Shown: positions 1 through 5,581 of the stretch, piece by piece | Layout of the letters: every line of letters begins with the position of its first letter | Position numbering within the stretch: position 1 is the stretch's first letter | Source: Spirochaetota bacterium | Lineage (GTDB): Bacteria; Spirochaetota; UBA4802; JAFGJZ01 | Direction: 5' to 3' | Assembly: GCA_023396665.1 (NCBI GenBank) | Contig: JAEWVL010000395.1 | Coordinates: 1-5,581, forward strand | Length of the DNA stretch: 5,581 nucleotides | The notes under the pieces: generated by a model | What the model was told of the DNA's origin: nothing | Database searches by the model: none | Seen by the model: only the letters and a program-made list of their open reading frames with translations | Made by a program: the position numbers and the translations under genes

Positions 1-288
1 GATCCCTACATATCGGTTATCAGTGTTTCCGATGCCTTGAATCTGTCAGTCTACCGCATTCCGAAAATAATTAACAAATATACAAAACTTTCCTTTAAGC
101 AATATATAAATCTGCTTCGAATAGAAGAAGCGAAATCACTGCTTCTTAACAGTGACAGCAAGATTACAGATATTGCATATGCGCTGGGCTACAATTCGAT
201 TGCTCATTTCAACAAACAGTTCAGAACGCACGAGTCACTTTCTCCGAAAGAATTCAGAAAACTTAATGGCAGTAAAAAGTCTGACTGA
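1..288 (+). CDS. AraC-family transcriptional regulator, C-terminal DNA-binding domain (5' truncated by the window edge)
   Basis: The reading frame is open from base 1 to a TGA at 286-288, so the 95 residues seen are the C-terminal end of a longer protein. The TTG at 37 lies inside the first helix-turn-helix and is not the real start. The fragment covers almost a whole AraC/XylS DNA-binding domain. The first helix-turn-helix lies at about residues 8-30 and is followed by the typical linker SFKQYINLLRIEEAKSLL. The second is IAYALGYNSIAHFNKQF, followed by SPKEFRK. The glycine usually found just before the SP of that tail is replaced (HESLSP), a small departure. The sensor domain that would reveal the signal lies outside the window. 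The deacetylase begins 42 bases downstream on the same strand with no clear promoter between, so cotranscription or local control is possible but unproven. Confidence 0.93.
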   Translation, partial: DPYISVISVSDALNLSVYRIPKIINKYTKLSFKQYINLLRIEEAKSLLLNSDSKITDIAYALGYNSIAHFNKQFRTHESLSPKEFRKLNGSKKSD

Positions 289-319
289 TATAACTGTCAT
301 TGCCCTTGTTATTTTAGCT

Positions 320-325
320 GGAGAG
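320..325 (+). promoter_or_regulatory. Ribosome-binding site for the deacetylase ATG at 331
   Basis: GGAGAG lies 5 bases before the ATG at 331. It is the main reason to keep this start over the in-frame TTG at 415, which would give a more ordinary lipoprotein signal peptide and has its own G-rich run (GGGGG at 405-409, also 5 bases away). Confidence 0.6.
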
Positions 326-330
326 AATAT

Positions 331-1158
331 ATGAACAGACTACTGGGTTTACCGAGTAAATACCGTTTGCACCGGTTTTGCAACATTATCCCCTGGCAAT
401 ATCCGGGGGCTGAATTGAGAAGATTACTGTTTAAAGAATCAATATTCTTTTTTTTATTTATTACCCCCCTGCTCGCTTCATGTAGTGGCAACAAAAACGG
501 ACACATGAAGGGCTCTTACCCCTCTCCGGACAAGTGTTGTGCCCTGACCTTTGATGACGGCCCGAGCGCTGATCCCGAACTAACCACTCTGGTACTTGAT
601 ACTCTGATAAAGCACAATGCCCATGCGACTTTTTTCCTTGTTGGACAAAACATCAATGAAGAAACAAAAAACATCGTGAAGCGAATCGTCAAAGAGGGAC
701 ACGAAATCGGAAATCATTCCTGGTCATACGAGAACATGTCTGCGATGTCCGAAGAACAGGTGAAAAGCAATTTTGATAAGACAAACGAGCAAATCAAAAA
801 ATATGCCTCTTGCAAACCAAAATTCTTCCGGGCTCCCTATCTTTCCGCAAGCAAAACAATGTACCGCGCAATCGATTTGCCTTTTATCGGTGGATCTGTT
901 AACTATGACTGGAAAGGAGGCGGTAGCGATTCCGTTGAAAAGGTAGTTGCGAGCGTAAAGAGTAGTGCAAAGGACGGCGCCATAATTCTGCTGCATGATG
1001 TTCAACCCAAACCTCACCCGACACCCGAAGCGCTTGCTTTCATCGTTGATGAGTTGCGAAAAGAAGGATATGAACTGGTAACATTGAGCGAACTCTTCAG
1101 AAGAAAAAAAGTAAAACCCGACGCTTCACTTGGAATGATGTATGTGTCTGTTGAATAA
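331..1158 (+). CDS. Polysaccharide deacetylase (CE4/NodB fold), predicted lipoprotein, with a variant metal site
   Basis: CE4 enzymes are metal-dependent and remove N- or O-acetyl groups from peptidoglycan, chitin or xylan. From the ATG at 331 the product has 275 residues. Motif 1 is TFDDGP (D75 base, D76 metal), motif 3 RAPY (167-170), motif 4 DW (193-194) and motif 5 LLHD (H222). Motif 2 reads NHSWSY, so the usual second metal histidine is Y133. A hydrophobic stretch (about 38-48) ends in lipobox LLAS before C51, which predicts export and lipid anchoring. The 50 residues before that Cys are long for a signal peptide. An in-frame TTG at 415 preceded by GGGGG would give a normal 22-residue signal. 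The ATG has a good site (GGAGAG, 5 bases away), so it is kept. HSWSY and the KTMYRAIDLPFIGG stretch remind me, from memory, of clostridial acetylxylan-esterase CE4 domains. Family is certain; substrate is open. Confidence 0.93.
   Translation: MNRLLGLPSKYRLHRFCNIIPWQYPGAELRRLLFKESIFFFLFITPLLASCSGNKNGHMKGSYPSPDKCCALTFDDGPSADPELTTLVLDTLIKHNAHATFFLVGQNINEETKNIVKRIVKEGHEIGNHSWSYENMSAMSEEQVKSNFDKTNEQIKKYASCKPKFFRAPYLSASKTMYRAIDLPFIGGSVNYDWKGGGSDSVEKVVASVKSSAKDGAIILLHDVQPKPHPTPEALAFIVDELRKEGYELVTLSELFRRKKVKPDASLGMMYVSVE
433..455 (+). other. AT-rich hairpin followed by a T8 run inside the deacetylase signal-peptide codons
   Basis: AAAGAAT (433-439) and ATTCTTT (444-450) form a perfect 7-bp inverted repeat with a 4-base loop. 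The 3' arm runs straight into more T, giving eight T in a row at 448-455. This is the layout of an intrinsic terminator, but the stem has only one G-C pair and lies inside the coding sequence. It may simply reflect the Phe-rich signal peptide. A weak attenuator is the alternative. Confidence 0.3.
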
Positions 1159-1161
1159 CTT

Positions 1162-1176
1162 CGTAGCGCTGCTATG
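1162..1176. terminator. Small hairpin in the convergent gap, possible weak terminator
   Basis: CGTAGC (1162-1167) pairs with GCTATG (1171-1176), six pairs including one G-T, around a 3-base loop. It sits in the 38-base gap between the stop codons of the deacetylase and of the convergent HEAT-repeat gene, where terminators are expected. Neither strand has a T run after it, so it may not work as a factor-independent terminator. Confidence 0.25.
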
Positions 1177-1196
1177 GTGTCAGAATAAACATTAAG

Positions 1197-2594
1197 TTAG
1201 TTTTTATGTTTCAGGCTGTCATCGCCGAATAATTTTTGTACATAGACCATTTCCTTATCATCCATTTCAAAGGGTTCTATAACCACCGTTATTCCGATTC
1301 TTGCCGCCATTTGCGCCAGCGCATTGTATAATGCCATTCGAACCGGAGTGATTTGATCAGGAATGAGCGCCTGGAACAGTGCTATCTCGCGTTCCGTTCC
1401 GGTTTCGCCTATTGTTCGGACAATACCTGATTTTACAGCTGAATCTTTTGTAATCAGAAACTGTACAACGAGGTCTGAATATTCGGGGCATACCACCTCC
1501 CCGATTATATTAATGATCATTTGTTTTGCATAATCATCTGCATCTTGAAGCGCATGATACAGTGTTGCCAGATTATTCTGACCGACACTTATGCAGAGGG
1601 TTTGCAGTGTGGTCTGGTATAAAAGTGATCTGTTTTTTGAATCCGAGATTTCTGTAATCAAATCCGGCAGTGCATTTGAACCATAATTAAGAAAAAGTTC
1701 TTCAGCTAAATGGCGAACAATGACACTGTCATGCATGAGAAGAGTAAAAAGATTATCGAGTATTTCAAAACGTTCAATATGGGCGTTTTTCAAATGAGTC
1801 AGAAGAAAGGCAAGAAAATCCTCATCGGTATCTGAAAGGAATTCATATAGTACACGTCTCGTCTCAAGACAGTCTGTTTTTATCAAAAAAGTAACCAGCG
1901 ATTTCTTGAACTCAGTATCCTCATCATTGACGAAATGGCAGAACAGGGAGAGAGTGCCCGATTCTATGACAATTTTTTCCCAGTCTGAACGCAGCGCATT
2001 ATACAGGTTCTGTTCATTGCTTATTTCAAAGCGGTAAGAAATAGTCGAAAGCATTCTTACCGCATGTTTTCTGATAATCATGTGCGGAGAGTACAAAAGC
2101 GAAACCAGAAAGGGTGCCTCCGCATGAGGAGCAATTTTAAATAAAGCCTCCAGTGATTCGAGCCGGGCAATAGAATTGCCGGTAATCTTGTTACGAAGAA
2201 CGGGAATCGCAGCAGGGTCACCGATATCTGCAAGCGCACTGGCAAATATCGGATTATCTGTCTTTTCAAAGAGGAAACAAAAAGTTGCAACAGCATCGGT
2301 CTCACCGATCTCACCCAGGGCAGTCACAACATTATACTGAATATCACCATTTTGGTCAAAAATCTGATTGAGCAGGTATCGTGATGCAACCTTTCCTATC
2401 GAAGAGAATGCCCTTGCAAGATGGCTCTTTTCTTCTATTGTAAGGTCACTTCGGGAGACAAGTATATCGAGAAGATATCTTGCGCTATCTTCATTTTTGA
2501 TACTCGATAGCGACATTGCCGCATGCTCAAAGGAAACCCCGTGAGCAGATCCAAGTTTATTATAATACCAGTATGCCCTGAAATTGTCAAACAT
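1197..2594 (-). CDS. HEAT-repeat protein
   Basis: The product has 465 residues and is built almost wholly of paired helices, with no signal peptide or membrane segment, so it is probably cytoplasmic. HEAT or PBS-lyase-like units are clearest at about 84-110 (VVTALGEIG), 112-136 (ASALADIGDPAAIPVL), 139-165, 170-186 (IIRKHAVRMLS), 290-312, 356-381 (IINIIGEV), 385-411 (IVRTIGETG) and 415-432 (VRMALYNALAQM). Such solenoids bind protein partners; no catalytic motif is visible. A phycobilin-lyase job is unlikely, since nothing nearby concerns phycobilisomes. The ATG at 2594 follows GAGG by 4 bases, and that GAGG touches the TGA of the metallopeptidase gene (6-base gap), which suggests coupled translation. 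It is the last gene of a probable three-gene unit and may be the partner or adaptor of the peptidase. Partner and role are unknown. Confidence 0.88.
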   Translation of the reverse strand: MFDNFRAYWYYNKLGSAHGVSFEHAAMSLSSIKNEDSARYLLDILVSRSDLTIEEKSHLARAFSSIGKVASRYLLNQIFDQNGDIQYNVVTALGEIGETDAVATFCFLFEKTDNPIFASALADIGDPAAIPVLRNKITGNSIARLESLEALFKIAPHAEAPFLVSLLYSPHMIIRKHAVRMLSTISYRFEISNEQNLYNALRSDWEKIVIESGTLSLFCHFVNDEDTEFKKSLVTFLIKTDCLETRRVLYEFLSDTDEDFLAFLLTHLKNAHIERFEILDNLFTLLMHDSVIVRHLAEELFLNYGSNALPDLITEISDSKNRSLLYQTTLQTLCISVGQNNLATLYHALQDADDYAKQMIINIIGEVVCPEYSDLVVQFLITKDSAVKSGIVRTIGETGTEREIALFQALIPDQITPVRMALYNALAQMAARIGITVVIEPFEMDDKEMVYVQKLFGDDSLKHKN

Positions 2595-2600
2595 CGCGCC

Positions 2601-3407
2601 TCATTGCAATTGATTTAATTGCTTTTCGATATACTCAAGTTTCGAGATCATTTGCGCAATGCTTTTTTCCAGTTTCTCCTTTTCGATGATGAGCTTTTTC
2701 CGTGGATCTTCCTGTTCAAGCGCCTGGTCATAACGATCAGGACTGATTATGTTCGTCTTGATAACCGGTGTGCTTTGTCCATCCTTGAAAGCATCAATCA
2801 CCTCGCTACGAAGATCGGCATCCTTGATCCGAGAGGCAACTTTCATCGCATCAAAGCCGACTGCGGGATCCAGATCATACTGATGACTGCGAATACAGGC
2901 GGTGGCATCGGTACGACCGAACCCGAGCTCTCTGTCCAGATAGTCTTCGTAGGCTGCGCCGTTCTCGGTACACAGCGCAAAGGCCTCAAGTAAGGCATTT
3001 CCAAAATCTTTCATGAGAGCACCGTGAGGAACAAGATATTTGCTTCTGATACGGTCGGTAAGCTCAAGAAATCTCGGATCTTTTCTGAAAATGTTGATAT
3101 AAACGCCTTTTTTTTCCGCATCAGCAAGAAGCTGATGAAAGATACTCCAGTACTGGGTTGTATGGGATTTTGCGGAAATTACAGAAGAAGTCATGGTGAA
3201 ATGAATATGATGGGCAAATTCGTGAAGGGCCGTATACAAATACTGCCCTTCTGAACTGAAATTTTTATTATGAAGAATGATGAGCGACTCGTCAGGCTTA
3301 TAAAGCCCATGAACCTTCCGGCTTTTTTTTCCCGAAAAAATCAGGTCAAAAGGGGGAACGTCATTGCGAACCTCCAGAAGTTTTTTCTTTACCGTTTCCT
3401 GATCCAT
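2601..3407 (-). CDS. Probable SprT-like zinc metallopeptidase with a C-terminal coiled coil
   Basis: The product has 268 residues from the ATG at 3407; AGAGAG lies 8 bases upstream, and the TTG one codon earlier is less likely. The key motif is ALHEFAHHI at 60-68, an HExxH zinc site (H62, E63, H66). Sixteen residues after H66 comes SHTTQYW with H82. SprT and Spartan proteases have their third zinc ligand in a similar place (HGxxF about 15 residues after HExxH), so H82 is my preferred third ligand. An alternative is a glutamate in LLEAFALCTE (E141 or E148), as in small gluzincins. Residues about 235-268 are rich in K, E, L and I in a heptad-like pattern, a likely coiled coil. There is no signal peptide and no C-terminal zinc ribbon (only two Cys, C146 and C171). 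The start overlaps the end of the GIN lipoprotein gene by 47 bases. The metallopeptidase class is well supported; the family and substrate are inferred. Confidence 0.75.
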   Translation of the reverse strand: MDQETVKKKLLEVRNDVPPFDLIFSGKKSRKVHGLYKPDESLIILHNKNFSSEGQYLYTALHEFAHHIHFTMTSSVISAKSHTTQYWSIFHQLLADAEKKGVYINIFRKDPRFLELTDRIRSKYLVPHGALMKDFGNALLEAFALCTENGAAYEDYLDRELGFGRTDATACIRSHQYDLDPAVGFDAMKVASRIKDADLRSEVIDAFKDGQSTPVIKTNIISPDRYDQALEQEDPRKKLIIEKEKLEKSIAQMISKLEYIEKQLNQLQ

Positions 3408-4218
3408 CAATTACACTCTCTGTCGGTTTATCGGCCGGGACGGGGGGAACCTCTTGCTCAGTAAGGGATTCCCGATCAGAGCTGTCGGAAACAGCCTTTT
3501 CGGCACTTGTTTTCTTTGCGGCACTGATGGTGCCCGAACCGTTTATTCTTGTTTTCAGTTCCGGTGAACCGAGATACGTAACCGACCCTGCGCCATTCAA
3601 TTCAACATCGAGAAATTCTTCAACATTTAATTCGGTATTACCCTGTCCGATAAGACGTATTATACCTCGCTGTGCATGCAGCTGCTGTGCGGCGACATCG
3701 GCTTTTCCGGTTATCGAGACACGTATCGTCTCACATTCTCCACGAAGATTAACGATGGCATTACCGCCCAGGCGAAGTTCTATCGTTTCACATTTCAGAT
3801 CCAAATCACATTTCGCTTTTCCCGATATGTTAACCGCAAGCCTTTGAATGTTCATGGTTCCCTCATTGGTTACCCTGGCCATCCCGTCGATATCCACGTT
3901 TCGTAAATCAGGCAAGGTTACGATAAATTCCGGTATATTCTGTGTTGTGAAATTTCTGGTATAAGAGATGTTTATCTGTTCATTGTTCTGTTCTACTTTC
4001 ATAACTCTCATAATGTTCTCTTCGGCCCGAATTGTCATCGCATGTTGCGATCCTTGAACAAAATGAATAATACCTTTTCCCGATAGACGTAATGAGTGGA
4101 ATGGCGCCAGCTCCTTCGAGACCTCTTTTACAGAACCTGATCCCTTAACCGTAATCCCCGCACAGGATACAAACAATAAAGTCATGAATAAAAGAATGAG
4201 AGCACTGTAAAATCTCAT
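3361..4218 (-). CDS. GIN-domain (DUF2807) lipoprotein
   Basis: The product has 285 residues. The frame is open back to 4284, but the ATG at 4218 is the start. It follows AGAGAGGTGA by two bases and begins a typical lipoprotein signal (MRFYSALILL, hydrophobic to V17, then S18-C19 and A20). Residues about 30-230 form a repetitive beta-rich domain of the GIN/DUF2807 type: KGSGSVKEV near the start, FHSLRLSGKGIIHFVQG, then recurring units such as VNISGKAKCDL, LRLGGNAIVNL, VSITGKADV and LNGAGSVTYLG. These suggest a right-handed beta-helix. Residues about 232-285 are a low-complexity Ser/Glu/Lys/Pro/Gly tail, probably disordered. GIN proteins are anchored envelope proteins of unknown function, sometimes annotated as adhesin heads. 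It is the first gene of a probable unit with the metallopeptidase and the HEAT protein. Confidence 0.88.
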   Translation of the reverse strand: MRFYSALILLFMTLLFVSCAGITVKGSGSVKEVSKELAPFHSLRLSGKGIIHFVQGSQHAMTIRAEENIMRVMKVEQNNEQINISYTRNFTTQNIPEFIVTLPDLRNVDIDGMARVTNEGTMNIQRLAVNISGKAKCDLDLKCETIELRLGGNAIVNLRGECETIRVSITGKADVAAQQLHAQRGIIRLIGQGNTELNVEEFLDVELNGAGSVTYLGSPELKTRINGSGTISAAKKTSAEKAVSDSSDRESLTEQEVPPVPADKPTESVIDGSGNGKEKTSGGSQ

Positions 4219-4220
4219 AA

Positions 4221-4230
4221 TCACCTCTCT
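4221..4230 (-). promoter_or_regulatory. Strong ribosome-binding site that fixes the GIN lipoprotein start
   Basis: On the minus strand AGAGAGGTGA is followed by TT and the ATG at 4218. GAGGTGAT matches eight contiguous bases of the canonical anti-Shine-Dalgarno complement. It rules out the longer frame that starts at 4284, whose extra residues look like translated leader. Confidence 0.8.
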
Positions 4231-4261
4231 TTTCAAACGGGAAGAGTGAACTGCTATGTTG

Positions 4262-4282
4262 GCCTGGTAGAAATACCAAGGC
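4262..4282 (-). other. Leader hairpin upstream of the GIN lipoprotein gene
   Basis: Bases 4262-4269 pair with 4274-4282: eight pairs with one bulged A (4279) and a 4-base loop, read as TTTC on the transcribed strand and GAAA on the other. It lies 43 bases before the start codon, inside the predicted 5' leader downstream of the extended -10 element. No T run follows on the minus strand, so it is not an ordinary terminator. It may stabilise the mRNA, bind a regulator or be an operator. Confidence 0.45.
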
Positions 4283-4317
4283 ATCCCTTTTCACCCAAAA
4301 CCCTATCCCCTGATATA

Positions 4318-4326
4318 ATTATAACA
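4318..4326 (-). promoter_or_regulatory. Extended -10 promoter for the GIN lipoprotein, metallopeptidase and HEAT unit
   Basis: On the minus strand TGTTATAAT is a perfect extended -10 (TG, one base, TATAAT). Transcription would start near 4311, giving a leader of about 93 bases. The hexamers 16-18 bases upstream do not match a -35 box, which is common for extended -10 promoters. AT-rich sequence lies further upstream. This assumes a sigma-70-like main factor; some phyla, notably Bacteroidota, use a different consensus. Confidence 0.5.
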
Positions 4327-4380
4327 ATCCTGCGTCAGAAACAGCTATAAATTTTATTATGGGAATTCATTTATTCATGC

Positions 4381-4403
4381 CTTGTCACGTTGTTTGTGAC
4401 AGG
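4381..4403 (-). terminator. Inverted repeat after pdxT, possible terminator or operator
   Basis: TGTCAC (4383-4388) and GTGACA (4396-4401) are perfect inverted repeats around a 7-base loop, extended by one G-T and one C-G pair. The stem begins 18 bases past the pdxT stop. No T run follows on the minus strand, which weakens the terminator reading. It also sits about 70-90 bases upstream of the predicted start of the next transcript, where an activator or repressor could bind. Confidence 0.35.
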
Positions 4404-4420
4404 AATTGAAGAGAAGGAAA

Positions 4421-4984
4421 TCAGAAGCCGGCCAGTTGCAGAAAATACTCGTGGATAACAGTCGAATCGGTCAGTTCGGGATGAAAACTTGCGGCAAGAA
4501 GCTTGTTTTGACGCAATAAAACCGGTTTGTCTTCGAAATATATGAGTGCGGACACCTCTTTTCCCATTGATACAGTTTTGGGAGCCCTGATAAACAATGC
4601 CGGCAGGTGATCGCCGTTAAAATCCAGCCGTGTTTCAAAACTGGCATTTTGACGGCCATAAGCATTGCGCTCAACGCTGATATCCATTACACCAAGAAGC
4701 GGCTGTGTATAGTTTTGCGCCTCTTTAGACATGAGTATCATGCCCGCGCAGGTACCGAAAAGCGGCAAGCCTTCGGTAATTAGATCCCGAAGCCCTTCGA
4801 TCATACCGTGCTGAACAAGAAGTTTCCCGATCGTTGTACTCTCACCACCTGGAATAACGAGAGCTGAAACATCAGCAATTTGATTGAGAGTGGTGACTGC
4901 GTCACATGAGACGCCGATTTTCTTCAGCGTCCGTATATGCGCATCGAATCCCCCCTGGAGTGCAAGTACACCGACAGTTTTCAA
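4421..4984 (-). CDS. pdxT: PdxT, glutaminase subunit of pyridoxal 5'-phosphate synthase
   Basis: PdxT hydrolyses glutamine and passes the ammonia to PdxS, which makes PLP from ribose 5-phosphate and glyceraldehyde 3-phosphate; it acts in the cytoplasm in a PdxS-PdxT complex. The product has 187 residues, the normal family length. It opens with the family start VGVLALQGGFDAH. PGGEST (45-50) and TIGKLL form the glutamine-binding loop, GTCAGM holds the nucleophile C79, VERNAYGRQ (104-112) is the conserved family segment, and FHPEL supplies H168 and E170, so the catalytic triad is complete. The frame is open further upstream to 5176, but that stretch overlaps pdxS and is not PdxT-like. The TTG at 4984 is therefore chosen; it lies 4 bases after the pdxS stop with GAGGCTGGTGA just upstream. 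Confidence 0.96.
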   Translation of the reverse strand: MKTVGVLALQGGFDAHIRTLKKIGVSCDAVTTLNQIADVSALVIPGGESTTIGKLLVQHGMIEGLRDLITEGLPLFGTCAGMILMSKEAQNYTQPLLGVMDISVERNAYGRQNASFETRLDFNGDHLPALFIRAPKTVSMGKEVSALIYFEDKPVLLRQNKLLAASFHPELTDSTVIHEYFLQLAGF

Positions 4985-4988
4985 AAAT

Positions 4989-5581
4989 TCACCAGCCTCG
5001 CAACGACAGACGCTGATTCTCGTCAAGTTCACGAACATCAACACCGGGAATCGGTTCACCAAGATCTTCAGAAAGTTCAGCGAGTTTTTTCGCATCTTCG
5101 TAGCAGGCAACTGCCTCGACAATGGCTTTCGCCCGCTTTTCTGGATTTGCCGACTTGAAAATGCCCGAACCGACAAAAACCGATTCTGCTCCGAGCTTCA
5201 CCATGAGAGCGGCGTCAGCGGGTGTCGCGACACCGCCTGCCGAGAAATTGGGAACCGGAAGTTTTCCGGTTTGCGCCACTTCACAGACAAGATCGTAGGG
5301 AGCACCTAGTTCTTTAGCCACACTCATCAACTCATCTTTACGCATGTTTCCAAGACGGCGGATCTGATCCATAAGCGTTCTCATATGCCGTACTGCTTCG
5401 ATGACATTACCGGTACCCGCCTCACCCTTGGTTCGTATCAAAGCCGCTCCCTCTCCAATTCTGCGCAGAGCCTCACCAAGATCACGGCACCCGCATACAA
5501 AGGGAACTTTAAAATCGTGTTTATATACATGAAACTGATCGTCAGCCGGAGTAAGCACTTCACTTTCATCAATAAAATCAA
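4989..5581 (-). CDS. pdxS: PdxS, synthase subunit of pyridoxal 5'-phosphate synthase (5' end beyond the window)
   Basis: PdxS builds the PLP ring from ribose 5-phosphate, glyceraldehyde 3-phosphate and ammonia supplied by PdxT. The 196 residues in the window are the C-terminal two thirds of a protein of about 290. They begin in the conserved stretch DFIDESEVLTPADD, which continues in frame across the window edge; the internal GTG codon there is not the start. Visible family marks are VPFVCGCRDLGEALRRI, IRTKGEAGTGN with the second catalytic lysine (K149 in Bacillus numbering), EAVRHMR, NFSAGGVATPADAALMV, GAESVFVGSGIFKS and the C-terminal tail ending RGW. The first catalytic lysine lies outside the window. 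The stop is followed after 4 bases by pdxT, the usual pdxST order. Confidence 0.97.
   Translation of the reverse strand, partial: DFIDESEVLTPADDQFHVYKHDFKVPFVCGCRDLGEALRRIGEGAALIRTKGEAGTGNVIEAVRHMRTLMDQIRRLGNMRKDELMSVAKELGAPYDLVCEVAQTGKLPVPNFSAGGVATPADAALMVKLGAESVFVGSGIFKSANPEKRAKAIVEAVACYEDAKKLAELSEDLGEPIPGVDVRELDENQRLSLRGW

Noticed and set aside
724..1017. 97-codon minus-strand open frame inside the deacetylase
   Set aside because: It lies wholly opposite conserved CE4 catalytic motifs and shows no domain of its own.
2619..2993. 124-codon plus-strand open frame opposite the metallopeptidase
   Set aside because: It mirrors the real gene, has no convincing family features, and the minus-strand frame carries the HExxH motif and the operon spacing.
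4219..4284. N-terminal extension of the GIN lipoprotein to 4284
   Set aside because: The extra 22 residues precede a complete lipoprotein signal peptide, and the strong ribosome-binding site is at 4221-4230. The stretch also contains the leader hairpin.
4985..5176. Upstream extension of the pdxT frame to an ATG at 5176
   Set aside because: It would add 64 residues that overlap pdxS and have no PdxT similarity; the family N-terminus VGVLALQGG begins right after the TTG at 4984.
4884..5309. 141-codon plus-strand open frame opposite pdxS and pdxT
   Set aside because: It is antisense to two well-conserved genes and its translation shows no recognisable domain.
1..5581. Mobile elements, CRISPR arrays, tRNA or rRNA genes
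   Set aside because: No transposase or integrase, no regularly spaced repeats, no long terminal inverted repeats and no tRNA-like or rRNA-like stretch was seen on either strand.

Overview
The window carries six genes in two convergent blocks. The plus-strand block (1-1158) holds the C-terminal end of an AraC-family transcription regulator and a carbohydrate-esterase-family-4 (NodB-fold) polysaccharide deacetylase predicted to be a lipoprotein. The minus-strand block (5581 down to 1197) holds, in transcription order, the 3' two thirds of pdxS, the complete pdxT, a GIN-domain (DUF2807) lipoprotein, a probable SprT-like zinc metallopeptidase, and a HEAT-repeat protein. Coding density is high. 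The longest gap is 202 bases (4219-4420), and the two blocks meet at a 38-base convergent gap (1159-1196).

The organism is a bacterium of moderate GC that makes pyridoxal 5'-phosphate by the DXP-independent PdxS/PdxT route. Two predicted lipoproteins (lipobox LLASC in the deacetylase, FVSC in the GIN protein) fit a cell with a developed envelope. GIN-domain lipoproteins are commonest in Gram-negative diderms, so I lean towards a diderm outside the Proteobacteria (for example Bacteroidota, Fibrobacterota or Spirochaetota). The sequence alone does not settle the phylum.

pdxS and pdxT are separated by only 4 bases and are surely cotranscribed; their products form the PLP synthase complex. After pdxT comes a 202-base gap with an imperfect hairpin, a perfect extended -10 element (TGTTATAAT) and a second hairpin in the predicted 5' leader. 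A very strong Shine-Dalgarno then starts the three-gene set of GIN lipoprotein, metallopeptidase and HEAT protein. The first two of these overlap by 47 bases, and the last two are 6 bases apart with the ribosome-binding site touching the preceding stop codon. They look like one transcription unit with coupled translation. The joint role is unknown; an envelope-associated scaffold, protease and repeat-protein set is the most interesting candidate system here.

The most notable single-gene oddity is the deacetylase. The second metal-binding histidine of the usual CE4 motif HSxxH is a tyrosine here (HSWSY), while the other catalytic motifs remain.
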